This document shows positions 1 through 11,690 of a stretch of 64,000 nt of DNA, in pieces. The notes under the pieces are model-generated. The model worked only from the letters and a program-made list of their open reading frames with translations, had not been told where the DNA came from and made no database searches. Source of the stretch: Hemibagrus wyckioides (taxonomy: Eukaryota; Chordata; Actinopteri; Siluriformes; Bagridae); the NCBI RefSeq assembly GCF_019097595.1, contig NC_080710.1:27105280-27169279 (forward strand). Direction: 5' to 3'. How positions within the stretch are numbered: position 1 is the first letter of the stretch; every line of letters begins with the position of its first letter. The position numbers were made by a program, and so were the translations under genes.

Positions 1-3000
1 CCAGAAATATGTTCACATGGCATCCGATTAGAGGTGTGCATTAGGACTGGGATCCTGTAGGACAGAAGAGAAGATATTGTACAAGCGAAGTTTTTAATCC
101 ATGCAAAAAGGTGGTCAAAAATAGAGCTCATGTGACAAAGCAAGACAACATTCATCAACATGAACATGAATGATGCATGTAGAAGGATTTATTCATCCTT
201 ATTGCCTAGTCAGGGTCATGCACTACCATCAAAAATATCATTTTAGCACTCAATCATAGCTTGAAGTTATATTTCCAATTTGTATTTTTATACAATCAAA
301 GATTATCAAGCCTATTTCTAGTCATATTACTATATTTAAGCTGTAGATTTTCTTATTTCATTGGCAGATACGCAAGTTTGCTTCTTTCTAGATATTAATC
401 GCTAAACTTAGCACAATAATCTGCCAATAGGCCAGAAAATGTAAAGCTTAAAAGTAGAAAATATGCCTAGAAATATGCTTAATAATCTTACATTTGGTTT
501 ATTATAATCTTATAATAGGAAATACTAGATTTAAAATATTCTAACTTGCGTAAATGTTATTTTGTACAGTGTTAATGTTTAGATTAATCTACTGTATATT
601 TTTTAGACCTATGTTTTGGGAAATAGAAAATGTCCTGTGCAGGTAAAAGCATCTCTAATTAAAAAAAAAGAAAAATTGGGGGGGGGCAACATAAACAACA
701 ACAACAAGAGATTAGGTCATCCAGATTAGGCCACGCCCACCTCTGATTGAATCCTGATACAAATATTTAAAGCTGTAAACGAATGCAGATGCAGGATTTG
801 TGTTATAGCCTTAGAATTCAGAGAGGTACATAATGTAGAACCAAACATAACTGAACCCGATCAGACGGTGCACAAATTATTTGTAGTATAAACGTGCATA
901 CCTGTACCAGGAGTGAAAAGCAGCAAAGAAATCCAGGAAAAGTATCGAGATTGAAAGAGAGAGTGGGTGATTTAAAAAAAAAAGTCCTGATAATAGCACA
1001 GAGAGAGAAACATTCACACAAAAGACATGCAATAAAAGCTCGTTCCACTCGACTGAGCTTAGCAGGGCCTCGGTCCTAATGCATTTCAGGCCTGTATGAG
1101 TCACATGCTGAGGCGATGCGTGTCAGAACTAATGGAGAGCGGCTCGGAGGTCAGCTCAAAGAATGCGGCAGGTGTTTGTCGTGGCAGGTGAAAGCTGGCT
1201 CCTGTCTCTTGATGGAAACCTCCACAGTGCTGCTGCAGGTCAGCAAGGCCTGAGTGGACTAATTGGAAAAAGCTGTCATAAATACGGGTGCAGGTGCAGA
1301 TGGTCTACCCCTGAACGCCTTCTCAAAGCAGGGAGAAAAGGTGATGCTTAGGAGGGGGGGGATTTGCGGTATAGATCAACGTGTATACTTATATGCTATT
1401 AATTTAACGTACATAATTGGATCGTAAGGTACTATTTCGGTACCTTTAAAGCTTTACTCTGAAAGGTATAGTCACTAACCGTACCTTCCTAGGTAAATGA
1501 TCATAGGCTACATATTAAAGCAGGGGTGTGCAAACTTTTTCAAAGGGAGCCAGTCACCAAAATACTATTTATGAATTATTCAAACTAATGAAAATTTACA
1601 TCTTTCTCTGCCCTCTGATTCTCGTTGATTAGAAAACATTTTTTGTAATGCCCATTACAAATGGGTTTCATAATGTTTCATGATATTAAATTGCTTAATT
1701 ACCACAACAGTCTCTTGAATTAATGAAAAAGTATTCTTATTTCCAGTTCTTTTGAAAATGCCCCCCTTACTTTTAACTTTGTTTACTTTTCGTCTGTAGC
1801 CATGACTAAATATCATTTAGAAAATTAAGTTGAAGGCGTACTCAGAAAAAAAAGGTTCACATAATCTGCTTCTACTATCAGGAAAAAAAGAAAATAATGC
1901 AAAGTGTTGGCCATCAGGTCATATATTATAAGAAAGAAGCCATGAGCCAATACACATCTGTCATTGTGCTGCCTTTAGATACCCCTGTATTAAAGGTACA
2001 AAAGATATACCTTAATACTGTATATGATGATGATGATAAAAAAATACTGCCTCAATTATAATGAAATGCATAGTCATGTACTGTTATTTTATAGATTACA
2101 TCACTGTGTCATTTGCCTTTAAGTCATTTCTCAGGTTATCTCATCACTCTGATATTCAAATCATATTCTAAAACATTGTCCTAATAGAACTAATGAGCTA
2201 AAGTTAGTGCCAATTTGACAACGAGTGGAAATATAACGTGCCGATACAACTATTAGCACAACACATGTGGCAAGTTAGCAAGGTAAAGTTAATAACAATT
2301 TGGACTGATCCTGTATTTAAATTTCTTATGCTCACTTTACTGCCTAAAAAGCCTTTATTACCACAATTCATTACACTAATACCGCTACCGTTAGCTAGAG
2401 ACCTAGCACTGAACATGCATTTAATCTCCCCAGCAGTAGCTAACATAGACCATAGTTTGAACCAGTAGCCAGGATTGCTAGCTAGCTAGCTAAAATTAGA
2501 CTCACTATTATAGTAGGTCATTAAATCGTTAGCGTGTAGCACCTATCATACTGGTACAAACTAAACCAGATCCCAAACAATAAGCACTTTTATTGTCAAC
2601 CTGGTGCAAATAGCTTTACTATCTGATTTGATTTTATTAGGCTGTATGAGTTTGGTTGTCATGGTGATGGAGCAGGTAGCATTGCAAGCTCCAATGTCTC
2701 CAGTTCATTCTAGTTACTGTGTATGTGGAGTTCTTCCTGTATCTGTGTGGCGTTGTTCTGGATTCTTTTGTTCTCCTAAACCAGTTGGTGAATTGGTTTT
2801 TGGTACACTTTATGAATGAGTGTGTGGATGATGCACTGCAATGTCTGATCCAGGGTGGTGTTCCCACTCGAGCTTACTTACTGGATGAACTGGATAATGT
2901 GGATGAACTCATGGATAAAAAAACTGTTTAAGGAAAGATATTTATTTAGCAGTACTTTAAGTCCTAGTCAAAAATGTCATTTAATTCTGTGTTTGTTTCT

Positions 3001-4685
3001 ATCTAAATGGAGCCTGATGTCATGTCACGCTCATAATATTCCAGATTGCCTGTTATTAATCATACTGACACGACCTTTATAATAATTCCAACAATCAAAT
3101 CTCAGCACATCTGTCTATAAACCTGAGTTGTTGTACAATATCACCAACAACCACAGGATGGCACTCAAAGCCAAAGTAAAATAATCGGCTATTTCTTGAA
3201 CTGAACATTGAAGTTAATGCCAATGATCACATCAGCTAAGACATTTAGAAATGGCCACATCACAATTTCACAATGCAATTAATATTTATTACACGACTAC
3301 TTTAGGTTATAACAAGGGGCCATCATCCTATTTGGAGCCTAAATTCCAGCTGACAGCAGTTTTCAAACAGCTCTGAATGCAGACGGCCTCATTTTCTCTG
3401 GGGATATGAGGTGCATAAATACAGCAGGAGCCCATTAATAACGCTGTCACACAGGTGGCCAGTGAGACAAGGCAAAGCACAGATAGGCTTTGTGTGTGTG
3501 TGTGTGTTTGAGAGCACTCGCGCCTCACCCACTTCGCTATTTTTCAGCTTTGTAACAGAATAATGAGAAGGCTATGATGGCTTTCTGTTTACAGAGGCGA
3601 AAGCAGTCGCTAGTAAGTGTGACTTTTTGCTTTACAAATCGGGTGAGCTAAGCCCCATTTTCAGCAAATCATTCCTCCACTGGTGACTGTCAGCTCACTT
3701 TCACCTTTCAGCCTCCTCTCTTTTTCAGAAGGATGGCTGGTCTCGGTGCCATATGGAGGTGAGGGAGGTTGATGGCCCGGTTGTGCCAGCTTTAGGAGGA
3801 ATTCCCACACAGTCAATGTGTGAGTGAGCAGTTGTGGAGAGATGAACTGCTAATGCTCCACATTTCCTTTCATCTGCTCCTGCTGACCTTTAGAGGCCCA
3901 AGAGCTGACAGGCTTACACATAACTCAGCTGTGAAATCTGCCATCAGGGCTCAGTGCTTTCTCCAAACAAAGGCAAAAACTACAATGACAGCAACCATTC
4001 ATCCAGAAATGAATGAAGCAGATGCAACAATAAAACCAAACTTAATCTAATGACTAAAGGAATCTCATAAAATACAGCATGTTTGTTTACGTGTATTGTG
4101 TCATATTTTGCTTAGATTTTCATAGCAGCATTGTTCATATACATATTACACATACGCGCTGACAACTGACAAACATATTCCAGCATTAAAAGACTATTCT
4201 GACAGGCATCAGCTGCCATGAAGACGACTTTAGTCATTGTTTTGTTTTTTTGTTTTTGTTTTTGGTCAAATGTTGAGTGAAATGACAGGTTTTTAGTTAC
4301 ATATGCCTGTCTTAGACTTTCCCAATCTGACATTATATCATTATTAAAACTTGTATTTGTATCTCACTGCACTTCTAGTATGTCAATGTCAAAACAAACT
4401 CAGTATAATTATGGGTCTGAGAAAATAGATCAAGTATAACAATATACAGTACTTTTGTCAGATTCTGCAATGGTCTCCTTTTAAAAAAAACTCAGAAATA
4501 TCATGGCCGGCTCCAGCTCCTCTATACCAATTCTGACCAAGATGAGGCGAATACTGAAGATGAAGGAATGATTGAGTCTTAGGAAAAGTAAAATAGACTC
4601 CTGAGTGAGTTCGCAAGTTCCACTCCAGACAAAATACAATCATTTTATTTAACTCTTTTTACCAAAGAATAAAACATTAAATTTG

Positions 4686-4747
<62 letters not shown>

Positions 4748-5090
4748 TCCAGGCCTGGCTTACACTTGATTTAGGAATTTGCCTAAACGTGTAGAAGCAC
4801 AGGCATTGCTCACATTCTTGCCTGCATACTTTATGCACATTTGAGGGATTAAAAGCAATCTCCACTAGATGGCATGTCAGAGCCAAAACATCTTTGTCCA
4901 TAAGGTTTTCTTGTTGTACAGTATAAGGTTTAGTGATTTTATGCAGAGTGACAGACACACATCGATGTTAAACATGCTGACAAGCCGTCCCTTTTAAAAC
5001 TTTCTGCTGTCATTGTGACTGTTGTCATGATCATGACTGATTCCATTATATGTGTCTCAAGCCAAAAAAATAAGAGCTTACATTCTTAAA
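1..5090. other. intronic DNA, no gene seen
   Basis: AT-rich sequence, taken as part of the large ralyl intron. It holds a poly-A/poly-G run at 661-687, a short (GT)n at 3490-3508, a (CTAG)n run near 2476-2491 and the (AT)n tract at 4688-4745. A GGTAC-rich stretch (about 1415-1490) and a CAGGGGTGTGCAAACTTTTT segment at 1521-1540 resemble transposon termini (the latter hAT-like), but no partner end was found. The short frames present lack conserved motifs. Confidence 0.6.
4688..4745. repeat. (AT)n microsatellite
   Basis: Perfect AT dinucleotide tract of 29 copies. Confidence 0.97.
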
Positions 5091-5425
5091 CCTACTACAC
5101 GACCAAAGGTATGCAGACACCTAGATACTCAAACCTGTGTGCTTGATGAAGATCCCATTTAAGATTTAGTTCCCCCTTTGATTCTATAAGAACAGTCTCC
5201 ACTCTGCTGGGAAGGCTTTCCACTAGATTTGGAGTATGGCTTTGGGTTCATTCAGCTTCTGTTGGCGTTTCAGTTCATCCCAAAGGTGTTAAATGGGGTT
5301 AAGGTCAGGGCTTTATTTCTGGATACACGAGTTCTTTCAATCCAACCTTAGCAAGCCATGTCTTCATAGACCTTGCTTTGTGCACAAGGGTATTGCCATA
5401 CTGGAACAGGCACAGGATACACGCT
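5091..5425 (-). pseudogene. Tc1/mariner-like transposase relic (C-terminal end)
   Basis: Minus-strand translation shows the DDE transposase C-terminal region: VHKARSMKTWLAKVGLKEL at about 5330-5390, then SPDLNPI followed by an in-frame stop and HLWDELKRQQ near 5270-5312. The SPDLNPIEHLWDEL signature is characteristic of Tc1-like transposases and contains the third catalytic acidic region. More stops follow (an amber after KAILQI, another after RLFL). The left end, near 5095-5120, has a CGACCAAAGGTATGCAGACACC segment like a fish Tc1-like terminus. The 5' half of the element is missing. It is inactive. Confidence 0.8.
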
Positions 5426-5429
5426 GCAG

Positions 5430-8400
5430 TGATCCCGAGTACATGTATTAGTATAATTCAGGCTTTACTAATTGGTATGTCTCATATGTGTGCAATTTCA
5501 TTGTCATTGTGTGAACCCTGTTATGAAGTTGATGCTTCTATTTAGGAGATACTGCCGAGCATCTGTTGGAAATGCTCAAACTGCAAAAAAATGGCATTTT
5601 AGCAAGTGAATATATATTGAATACAGTCAAATGTACATGATTGTTAAAACCACATTCCAAGCTTGGAATAGTTTTATTCAACTGCCAGATAATTCAGCTA
5701 ATTTTAAACATTTATATAAAAAATAAAATAAGTAATAAATAAATAATCTGCAAATAAAAAAATAAAAATAATTATAAAGTTGGAAATGAGAAAAAAAGAG
5801 TAGAAATATGTTTAACAATCTTATATTTGGTTAATTGTTATTGTATAATAGTCAATACTAGATAAATCTGAAAATATTCCAGATGCTGAAGAAGTCTTTT
5901 TTTTTTGCAGTGCACCAGAAATTCACTGACCTACAAAGTCAAAGTCAGTCATGAATTTCATGTCATGAAAAGTTTCATAACATGATCTTATTTCAACAAA
6001 AGTCAATGTCACTATGTCATTCGAAGCATGTCTTATGTTAACTTGATAAAAGTAGTCTGTTGCACAGCTGATACCTGTCAGAACACGTCTTTGTAAATGC
6101 TAATATATATTCATGACAGCTGTCATAAAGGACTTCTGTAGGTGTCATGTAGCTTTCTAAACACCACCCTAAAGTAATGTGGCACCCAATTTTTAAGGGT
6201 GCTGATTTCCTGTTCATGGTTACTTAATTTGCAGGGTGCACATTATTGCCCTAATTAATGGCATGTAGCTGGAACAGTGTGTAGGAGGCAACATTTTTCC
6301 GCCACACTGAGAATCAGAATGGCGTACCGAGACTTCCATGGGTCAGGGTAATTACAGCTGCCACACAGATGCAAATCATGTCCAGTTGTGTAATGCTGAA
6401 TGGCGTGTTTGGCTTGCAGCACAGGATTAAACAGGCAGCAGGGCCGTGCAGGTGACGATTAAGGCATGAATAAGAGCGTGTCGATCAGGAGAGCTAAAGG
6501 TCAGGCTTTCCATCAAGGACACCTGAATCCACTCCATAAACTTGTGTGTGCATGCGGGACTTGTGAAAAGGTCGTGCAGCATTCCTCTCCGGCGGCTTTA
6601 TGTGCGGTGCTGTCACTGCTCACCGATTCAGTGACCTCTTCATCAAATTTCAGTGTAAACACAGTAACTTCCGTTCGGAACTGTAACAAATACTCCTGAT
6701 CTGACTCCATGTCTGTCCGAGCAGGAATCAGGTACCATCACCTCACCAGTGTTCAGCCTTAAATGCATATCAAAACTGGCTTCAATGCTTTCTAGTCTTC
6801 CTTCACTTGTCTGCCCTAAGCAACCACCCAGGCATTTTATATTAGCCCCACATGTCTTAAAGACATACACAGAGACTTTTAAACCCACAGTGCAAGCCCT
6901 ATAAACAGCTCCTCGACCACCAGTGTGTGCTGGACACTGGCTGAATAGAATTATAATGAGTGCTTTATAAAAGCAGATTGGCTTGTTTCTGCTGCGTGGA
7001 CACACTCCACACTGCATGGGGCTCCACTGCACGCTGTTTTTATGAGCTGCTCAGAATAAATGCCAGGCACAATCAGAGGCACACTCAGGTCAGTGATATG
7101 GGAGATAAAGATTCAGCAGTGATAAAGAACAGCTCAAACCTGCAGAAAGTGAGTGGAGGTGCTGGCAGATAAGCACAGCAGTTTTATTAAATTATGATGA
7201 GACCAAACCTCATTTCAACAAATGCTCCTCATCCTTACAAGAATGATAAAGGTAACAGAGGTGTAATATTGTGAGTAGTGCTTTAAAGGGCTCATGGTAG
7301 TTAAGTGAAGGTCCACATTAATAAGACCTCATTTACATACGCCAGAGGCTAGCCGTAAAGTGATGTGTATATTCTGTTACAATAAATTAAGCTGTTTAAT
7401 GGTCATCTTATCAAATGCACCACTGAAATAAAAATGCTCATAAGGAAATTGGTGTTAAATAACTTAATGAGAATAATATGCTTCATTTATATTGCACTTA
7501 GAGGCCCTAATGTGCTTCACATGTGTAAGATTAAAAGATTAAACACATTACTGACTTACATTTATGAAACCATTCGCAATAATTAAAGAGACTGTAAGCA
7601 AATTTCTACAAATCGTGGTATAATTGTCACAAATTTTCCCCTCTCTGTATGGGGTATGGTTTTATATGTGATGAACGCTGCATTCACATCATTTTATTTT
7701 GGGTTATTTTCCCATGCTTTTGTTTACATTGCCAAGCCCTTTGGTTTCTTTTTTTGTCATCTCCACCCTGTCCTGTCTTTGGTGTGTTATCATATTGTGT
7801 CCACCTGTTCTGTGTTTGGGCATTATTTAGCTTGACTATTTATACCCAAGGTGTTTTTATTTTGTCTCGTAGCGGAGGCTTCATCATGCATGCATTTATT
7901 ATGTTATTATTGTTATTATGTTATTATTTGATCTGAAATTTGTATATCATTGTTCTTCCTGATTTTGACCCTCAACTGTTTTCCCCATTTTATGATAACG
8001 CTGTGATATGATGATCATAATAACATGAAGTGTAGGCACTTGTGTCCTGCCTTCAATAACCAAATATTTTAAATAAGATAGCATCCAAGACTGCACATAG
8101 AAAAGGTCAGATAAATTGCACATTGTTAATCTGGATTCCAAAACTGAACTGTGCAGCATTATATGTGTTTTCTGGAACACGTTTTCAAATTTCCATCTTG
8201 CATTGGCCGAGCTGCAAGTGCGCCTCCAGACTAACGCTAATTTTTTGTAATGGGCTATGCTGCTTCCGGAGATCAGCAAGATATGCCAGAGTTAAACCAT
8301 TAAACATAATGAGCAGGGCTTGGTAATCAATACAGAACTTAATAGCTAGCCAGTCGTTTGAATAACAGTGGAATAATGTGCTGACATTTTTCCTTTCAAA

Positions 8401-8910
8401 AACGGAGTTGAAGCTGAGCCAACAGAGCATCCGGCCAGCAACATGTTGCAGTAGAGGTTATGAAAGCATGAATCAGGTCCAAGCACTGCGTACAGTTTAC
8501 ATGTCTTGGGCTACAAAACCTTTCTTAAGTGATAATTTGATTGATTGTTTATCAAATGATAAAGCAGTCTTCATACTCAAAACAATGTCCTTCATGTGTT
8601 AATATGTATACTGGTATCTTCTGCGTCATTTTCATCCTCAAGCTAAACTTTCAATCTTTGAGAAAAAATAAACTATAAAATAAAAATAATATTTTATTTT
8701 ACATGCAGTTTTCCCCCCAAATTGTAATATGAAATTTTAGCATTTGCTCTCTTTAGAAAATGCCCTATACTGGACTTTTCATATCACCAGCCATTATCTG
8801 AAGTGTGATGAGTAAAAGTGCTCTTAAAGTGGTTAAAAAGAGTCTTAAAAAGAGTCAAAGAGACACCTTGCTTCACCTCTTTGGCTTAGAGTGCTGCCAT
8901 GTCTGACTTG
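5430..8910. other. intronic DNA, no gene seen
   Basis: Mostly AT-rich unique-looking sequence. 6230-6480 and 6550-6760 are less AT-rich, with a mixed composition like conserved non-coding DNA, but that cannot be tested here. 7640-7880 has an LTR-like pyrimidine-rich look with a TATTTATACC motif, without identifiable ends. Confidence 0.5.
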
Positions 8911-8914
8911 ATTT

Positions 8915-9035
8915 ATTTTCTTCGGTAACCACTTTATCCTGGTCAGGGTCATACTGGATACAGAGTCTATCCCGGGAAATCTGGGTGTGTGGTGGGAATA
9001 TACTCTGGAAGAGACAGTACGCTGCAGGGCTGTAT
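8915..9035 (-). mobile_element. DANA/mermaid-like SINE fragment
   Basis: Contains the hallmark TCGGTAACCACTTTATCCTGG followed by GGGTCATACTGGAT and TATCCCGGGAAATCTGGGTGTG, which is the 3' portion of this fish SINE-like family in reverse orientation. It stops before the tRNA-like head. Confidence 0.7.
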
Positions 9036-9660
9036 TATTTCAGTGAAATACATTTTTCTTCAAGTCTAATGGATAAATGGTGAATTTACATTCTGATTCT
9101 AAAAATCCTTCTCTAGTGGTGATATATTGCAAATCTGAGATCTAAAAACACAAACACGTGTCTATTGTGATACATGGTTTGAAAAAATCTGCCCAAACAT
9201 AAAAGATCTAAGATAACGTTAAAGATCTTGGCTATTAATTTAGGTCTGGATTTGGTTTTAGTGCTTGCTCCTGCATGCTTGTCCCTGAAGTTAGTCAGAG
9301 AAAGTGGTTTTAGCAAAAGCACTAAATCATTGACTAAATATAAAGAAAGCCCAATACACGTACAGGCAGCGGATGACCTTTAGAATAAACAACCATTCCT
9401 TCTTTTCTTTATTTTTATAATATCATATTTTAAAAGACCAACTTCCGCTGCATTGCTTTAAAGGAAAGATATCATTTCATTAGTTCATTTTTTTTTTTTA
9501 CAATAGCAAGCTCTGTTGTCAGCAGATAACTGGCTGCATTGTAGCTGCCACAAATGCCTGCCTTTATCTGGACACAGAGGCGCTGTGGCCATGCTCGGAT
9601 TAAAACTGTTTCCTTTCTCCTCTGGATTGAATAATGTATGTGTATATTCACTGTCTGCTT

Positions 9661-9973
9661 TAATAGGAACTTCTGTACACCTAAACATTTATGAACAATT
9701 TTGCAAAAATATGTGATCTCTGTGGCTTGGATGTTGGTGGCAGATGGGCTGGTTTTTGAGTATTTTAGAAACTTCTGGGAATTTCACACACAACAGATTA
9801 GTTTAAGCTGTCAAGGAAGGATATAGTAACTCAAATAACCTCTTGATAACCATGATGAACAGAAAAGCATCTCATACTGCCAGAACCATTGAACCTTGAG
9901 GTGGATGGACAACAACAGCAGAACAAGTATCTGGGCACATCATGGGCACAAAACAGGTCAAAAGACGATTAAA
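9661..9973 (+). mobile_element. Tc1-like transposon fragment, 5' part, plus orientation
   Basis: Begins with AATAGGAACTTCTGTACACC (degenerate form of the ATTAGGAACACCTGTACACC terminus) and runs into GTTGGTGGCAGATGGGCTGG, CACACACAACAG and GAACCTTGAGGTGGATGG, which are segments of a common fish Tc1-like transposase gene. Same family as the element at 52934-53784. It is truncated by a SINE at its right side and has many point changes and stops. Confidence 0.8.
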
Positions 9974-10205
9974 ATGGGATGTGATAGCTTAGTGGTTAAG
10001 GTGTTAGTCTGCTGATTGGAAGATTGTGAGTTTTAACTTAGGTCCACTAAACTGCCACTGCTGGGCCCTTGAGCAAGGCTAAAGGGCTATGGTTAAGGTA
10101 GAGTCCTTGAGCAAGGGCCCTGTTAGGCCCTTGAGCAAACCCTCAGTTGTAGGAAAATTAGATAAAATGTAAGACGCTCTGGAAAAGGGTGTATGCCGCA
10201 AAAGT
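9974..10205 (+). mobile_element. tRNA-derived SINE
   Basis: A-box-like GATAGCTTAGTGGTTAAGG at about 9983-10001, B-box-like region around 10021-10040, then CACTGCTGGGCCCTTGAGCA. The central GGGCCCTTGAGCAAG segment is repeated about 60 bp further on (10057-10076 and 10097-10137), an internal duplication. The tail is GCTCTGGAAAAGGGTGTATGCC. It is inserted at the edge of the Tc1-like fragment. Confidence 0.83.
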
Positions 10206-10261
10206 TAAAGAAAAAATTTTCTTATCTTGCCTGTCTATTCCGCAAGAGTCTGTGCCCATGA

Positions 10262-10262
<1 letters not shown>

Positions 10263-10336
<74 letters not shown>
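10263..10336. repeat. (ATT)n trinucleotide microsatellite
   Basis: About 25 uninterrupted copies; the frame reads as a poly-isoleucine run, which explains a spurious open frame here. Confidence 0.97.
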
Positions 10337-10337
<1 letters not shown>

Positions 10338-10676
10338 GACTTTCTTGTCAACTCAGAACAGTCTGGTCATTCTCCTCTGATTTCTCTCATCAACTTGATG
10401 TTTCAACCTGCAGACCCTGTGCTCACAGGATGTTGTTTTGTCATTATTCTGTATAAACTCTGGTGACTGTTGTGTGTGAAAATCCCAGGAGATAAACAGT
10501 TTCTGAAATACTCTAACCAGCCCATCTGGTGCCAACATCTATAACACGATTAAAGTGACAGAGATCACAGTTTTCCCTATTCTTATGTTCGATGTGAACA
10601 TTAACTGAAGCTCATGATCTGTATCTGCATGATCTGTGTTCTGCCACATGATTGAATGATTAGATAAGTGCCTCAA
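10337..10676 (-). mobile_element. Tc1-like transposon fragment, 5' part, minus orientation
   Basis: Reverse complement of the same Tc1-like family as at 9661-9973 and 52934-53784: the minus strand gives TGTTGGCACCAGATGGGCTGG-like sequence, GGGATTTTCACACACAACAG and, toward its outer end at 10676, CATGTGGCAGAACACAGATC, which is the segment close to the 5' terminus. The terminal repeat itself is lost. Together with the plus-strand fragment it forms an inverted pair. Confidence 0.78.
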
Positions 10677-10683
10677 TTAACAG

Positions 10684-10745
10684 TTGTATGTATGTATATA
10701 ATGATATATATAGATATAGATATATTCACACACACACACACACAA
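10684..10745. repeat. mixed TATG/GATA/CA microsatellite
   Basis: Compound simple repeat: TATG, then TATA/GATATA, then (CA)n at 10727-10744. Confidence 0.85.
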
Positions 10746-11336
10746 AGTGAAATGTTTACCCAAGCCTTCTCTGGCTCAGGACCTCTTAGGCATGTCTGGG
10801 CACCACTTCAATTGGAGAAAATAAACAGGACAAAACAAATGCGGAGCTCCTGCTGCCTCATTTTAATTGAAATAAGGAAAGCTGTGCCTCATAACAAATG
10901 TGCTCTGTTGTGACTAACATCCTCGCTGTGTTTGCACTCCTTACAGAGTGACGCCTGGTCTCAAATACACACACACAGCTGAATGTAACAGCCTTAATAA
11001 CAATGTCATCTCTTAATATGACATACATCCTGAGGATTACATCCTCCAGCCACCCCCTCAACGCCTGCCAACACACATACAATGATACAAAAAAGTGTAA
11101 CGATGACAAATCAAATAAAATGAGTCAGTATTACAGACATTTACAGCAATCTTTGTCATAATTACCCAAGTATAATAAGATGATGGAAAGTTAGCTAGCT
11201 AGCTAGCTACTGAACCTTGATGGCCCCTGACCATGAAGGGCTTTGTGCACATGTTCATAGTCAAGGAGTGACCAAATAATTCCAATATTTTTGTAGTTTA
11301 CCATAGCTTTATTAATACTAACCCTATCATTATTAA
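10746..11336. other. intronic DNA, no gene seen
   Basis: No recognisable gene. A (CTAG)n-like run lies at 11191-11209. Confidence 0.5.
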
Positions 11337-11690
11337 CCTTAAACTTACCCCTCAGCATAAATAACCTGTCTGTCTTCACTACACCCAAACATAACCCGAA
11401 TTCATACTGCTGACCTCTTATACTAACCCAACCTCAGACTTTATCCCTGACCCTAATCCTAACCTCACTACACCCAACTTTAACCCTAACCCTATCCTCA
11501 GTACAGCTAACATTACCCCTAACCCTAACCTCACTACAGGTAACATTAACCCTAACCTCGGTACACCTAATTTTTAACCTACACTCAACTCTAGCTGCTC
11601 CCTCTAGCCTAAATCCAACTAACTCTAAATTTAACATCACCAGTCTTAAAATGTAACCTTAATAATAACCCCCTAACCCTAACCTTGCTC
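11337..11690. repeat. degenerate telomere-like (CCCTAA) repeat block
   Basis: Roughly 350 bp of interspersed CCCTAAC and CTAACC motifs, best at 11437-11530 and 11670-11692, with a longer-period unit in which CTCACTACA or CTCAGTACA separates short CCCTAA groups (about 30 bp spacing around 11460-11570). It resembles a decayed interstitial telomeric or subtelomeric-type satellite. No open frame with meaning; the minus frame gives only a periodic peptide. Confidence 0.7.

Noticed and set aside
1521..1560. hAT-like terminus CAGGGGTGTGCAAAC
   Set aside because: No matching inverted end or 8-bp duplication found nearby; kept only as a note in the region entry.
4686..4958. Minus-strand frame ending in a Tyr-Ile run
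   Set aside because: Translation of the (AT)n tract; no conserved motif in the rest.
6643..7032. 129-codon minus-strand frame
   Set aside because: No recognisable domain, no plausible splice pattern; length is within chance for a 64-kb window, although the DNA is less AT-rich than its surroundings.
7640..7880. LTR-like pyrimidine-rich stretch with TATTTATACC
   Set aside because: No TG...CA ends, target duplication or poly(A) signal in proper place could be found.
10227..10466. Plus-strand frame with a long isoleucine run
   Set aside because: It is the (ATT)n microsatellite joined to SINE and transposon fragments.
11434..11640. Minus-strand frame with periodic CTEVRV/CSEVRV peptide
   Set aside because: By-product of the degenerate telomere-like repeat.
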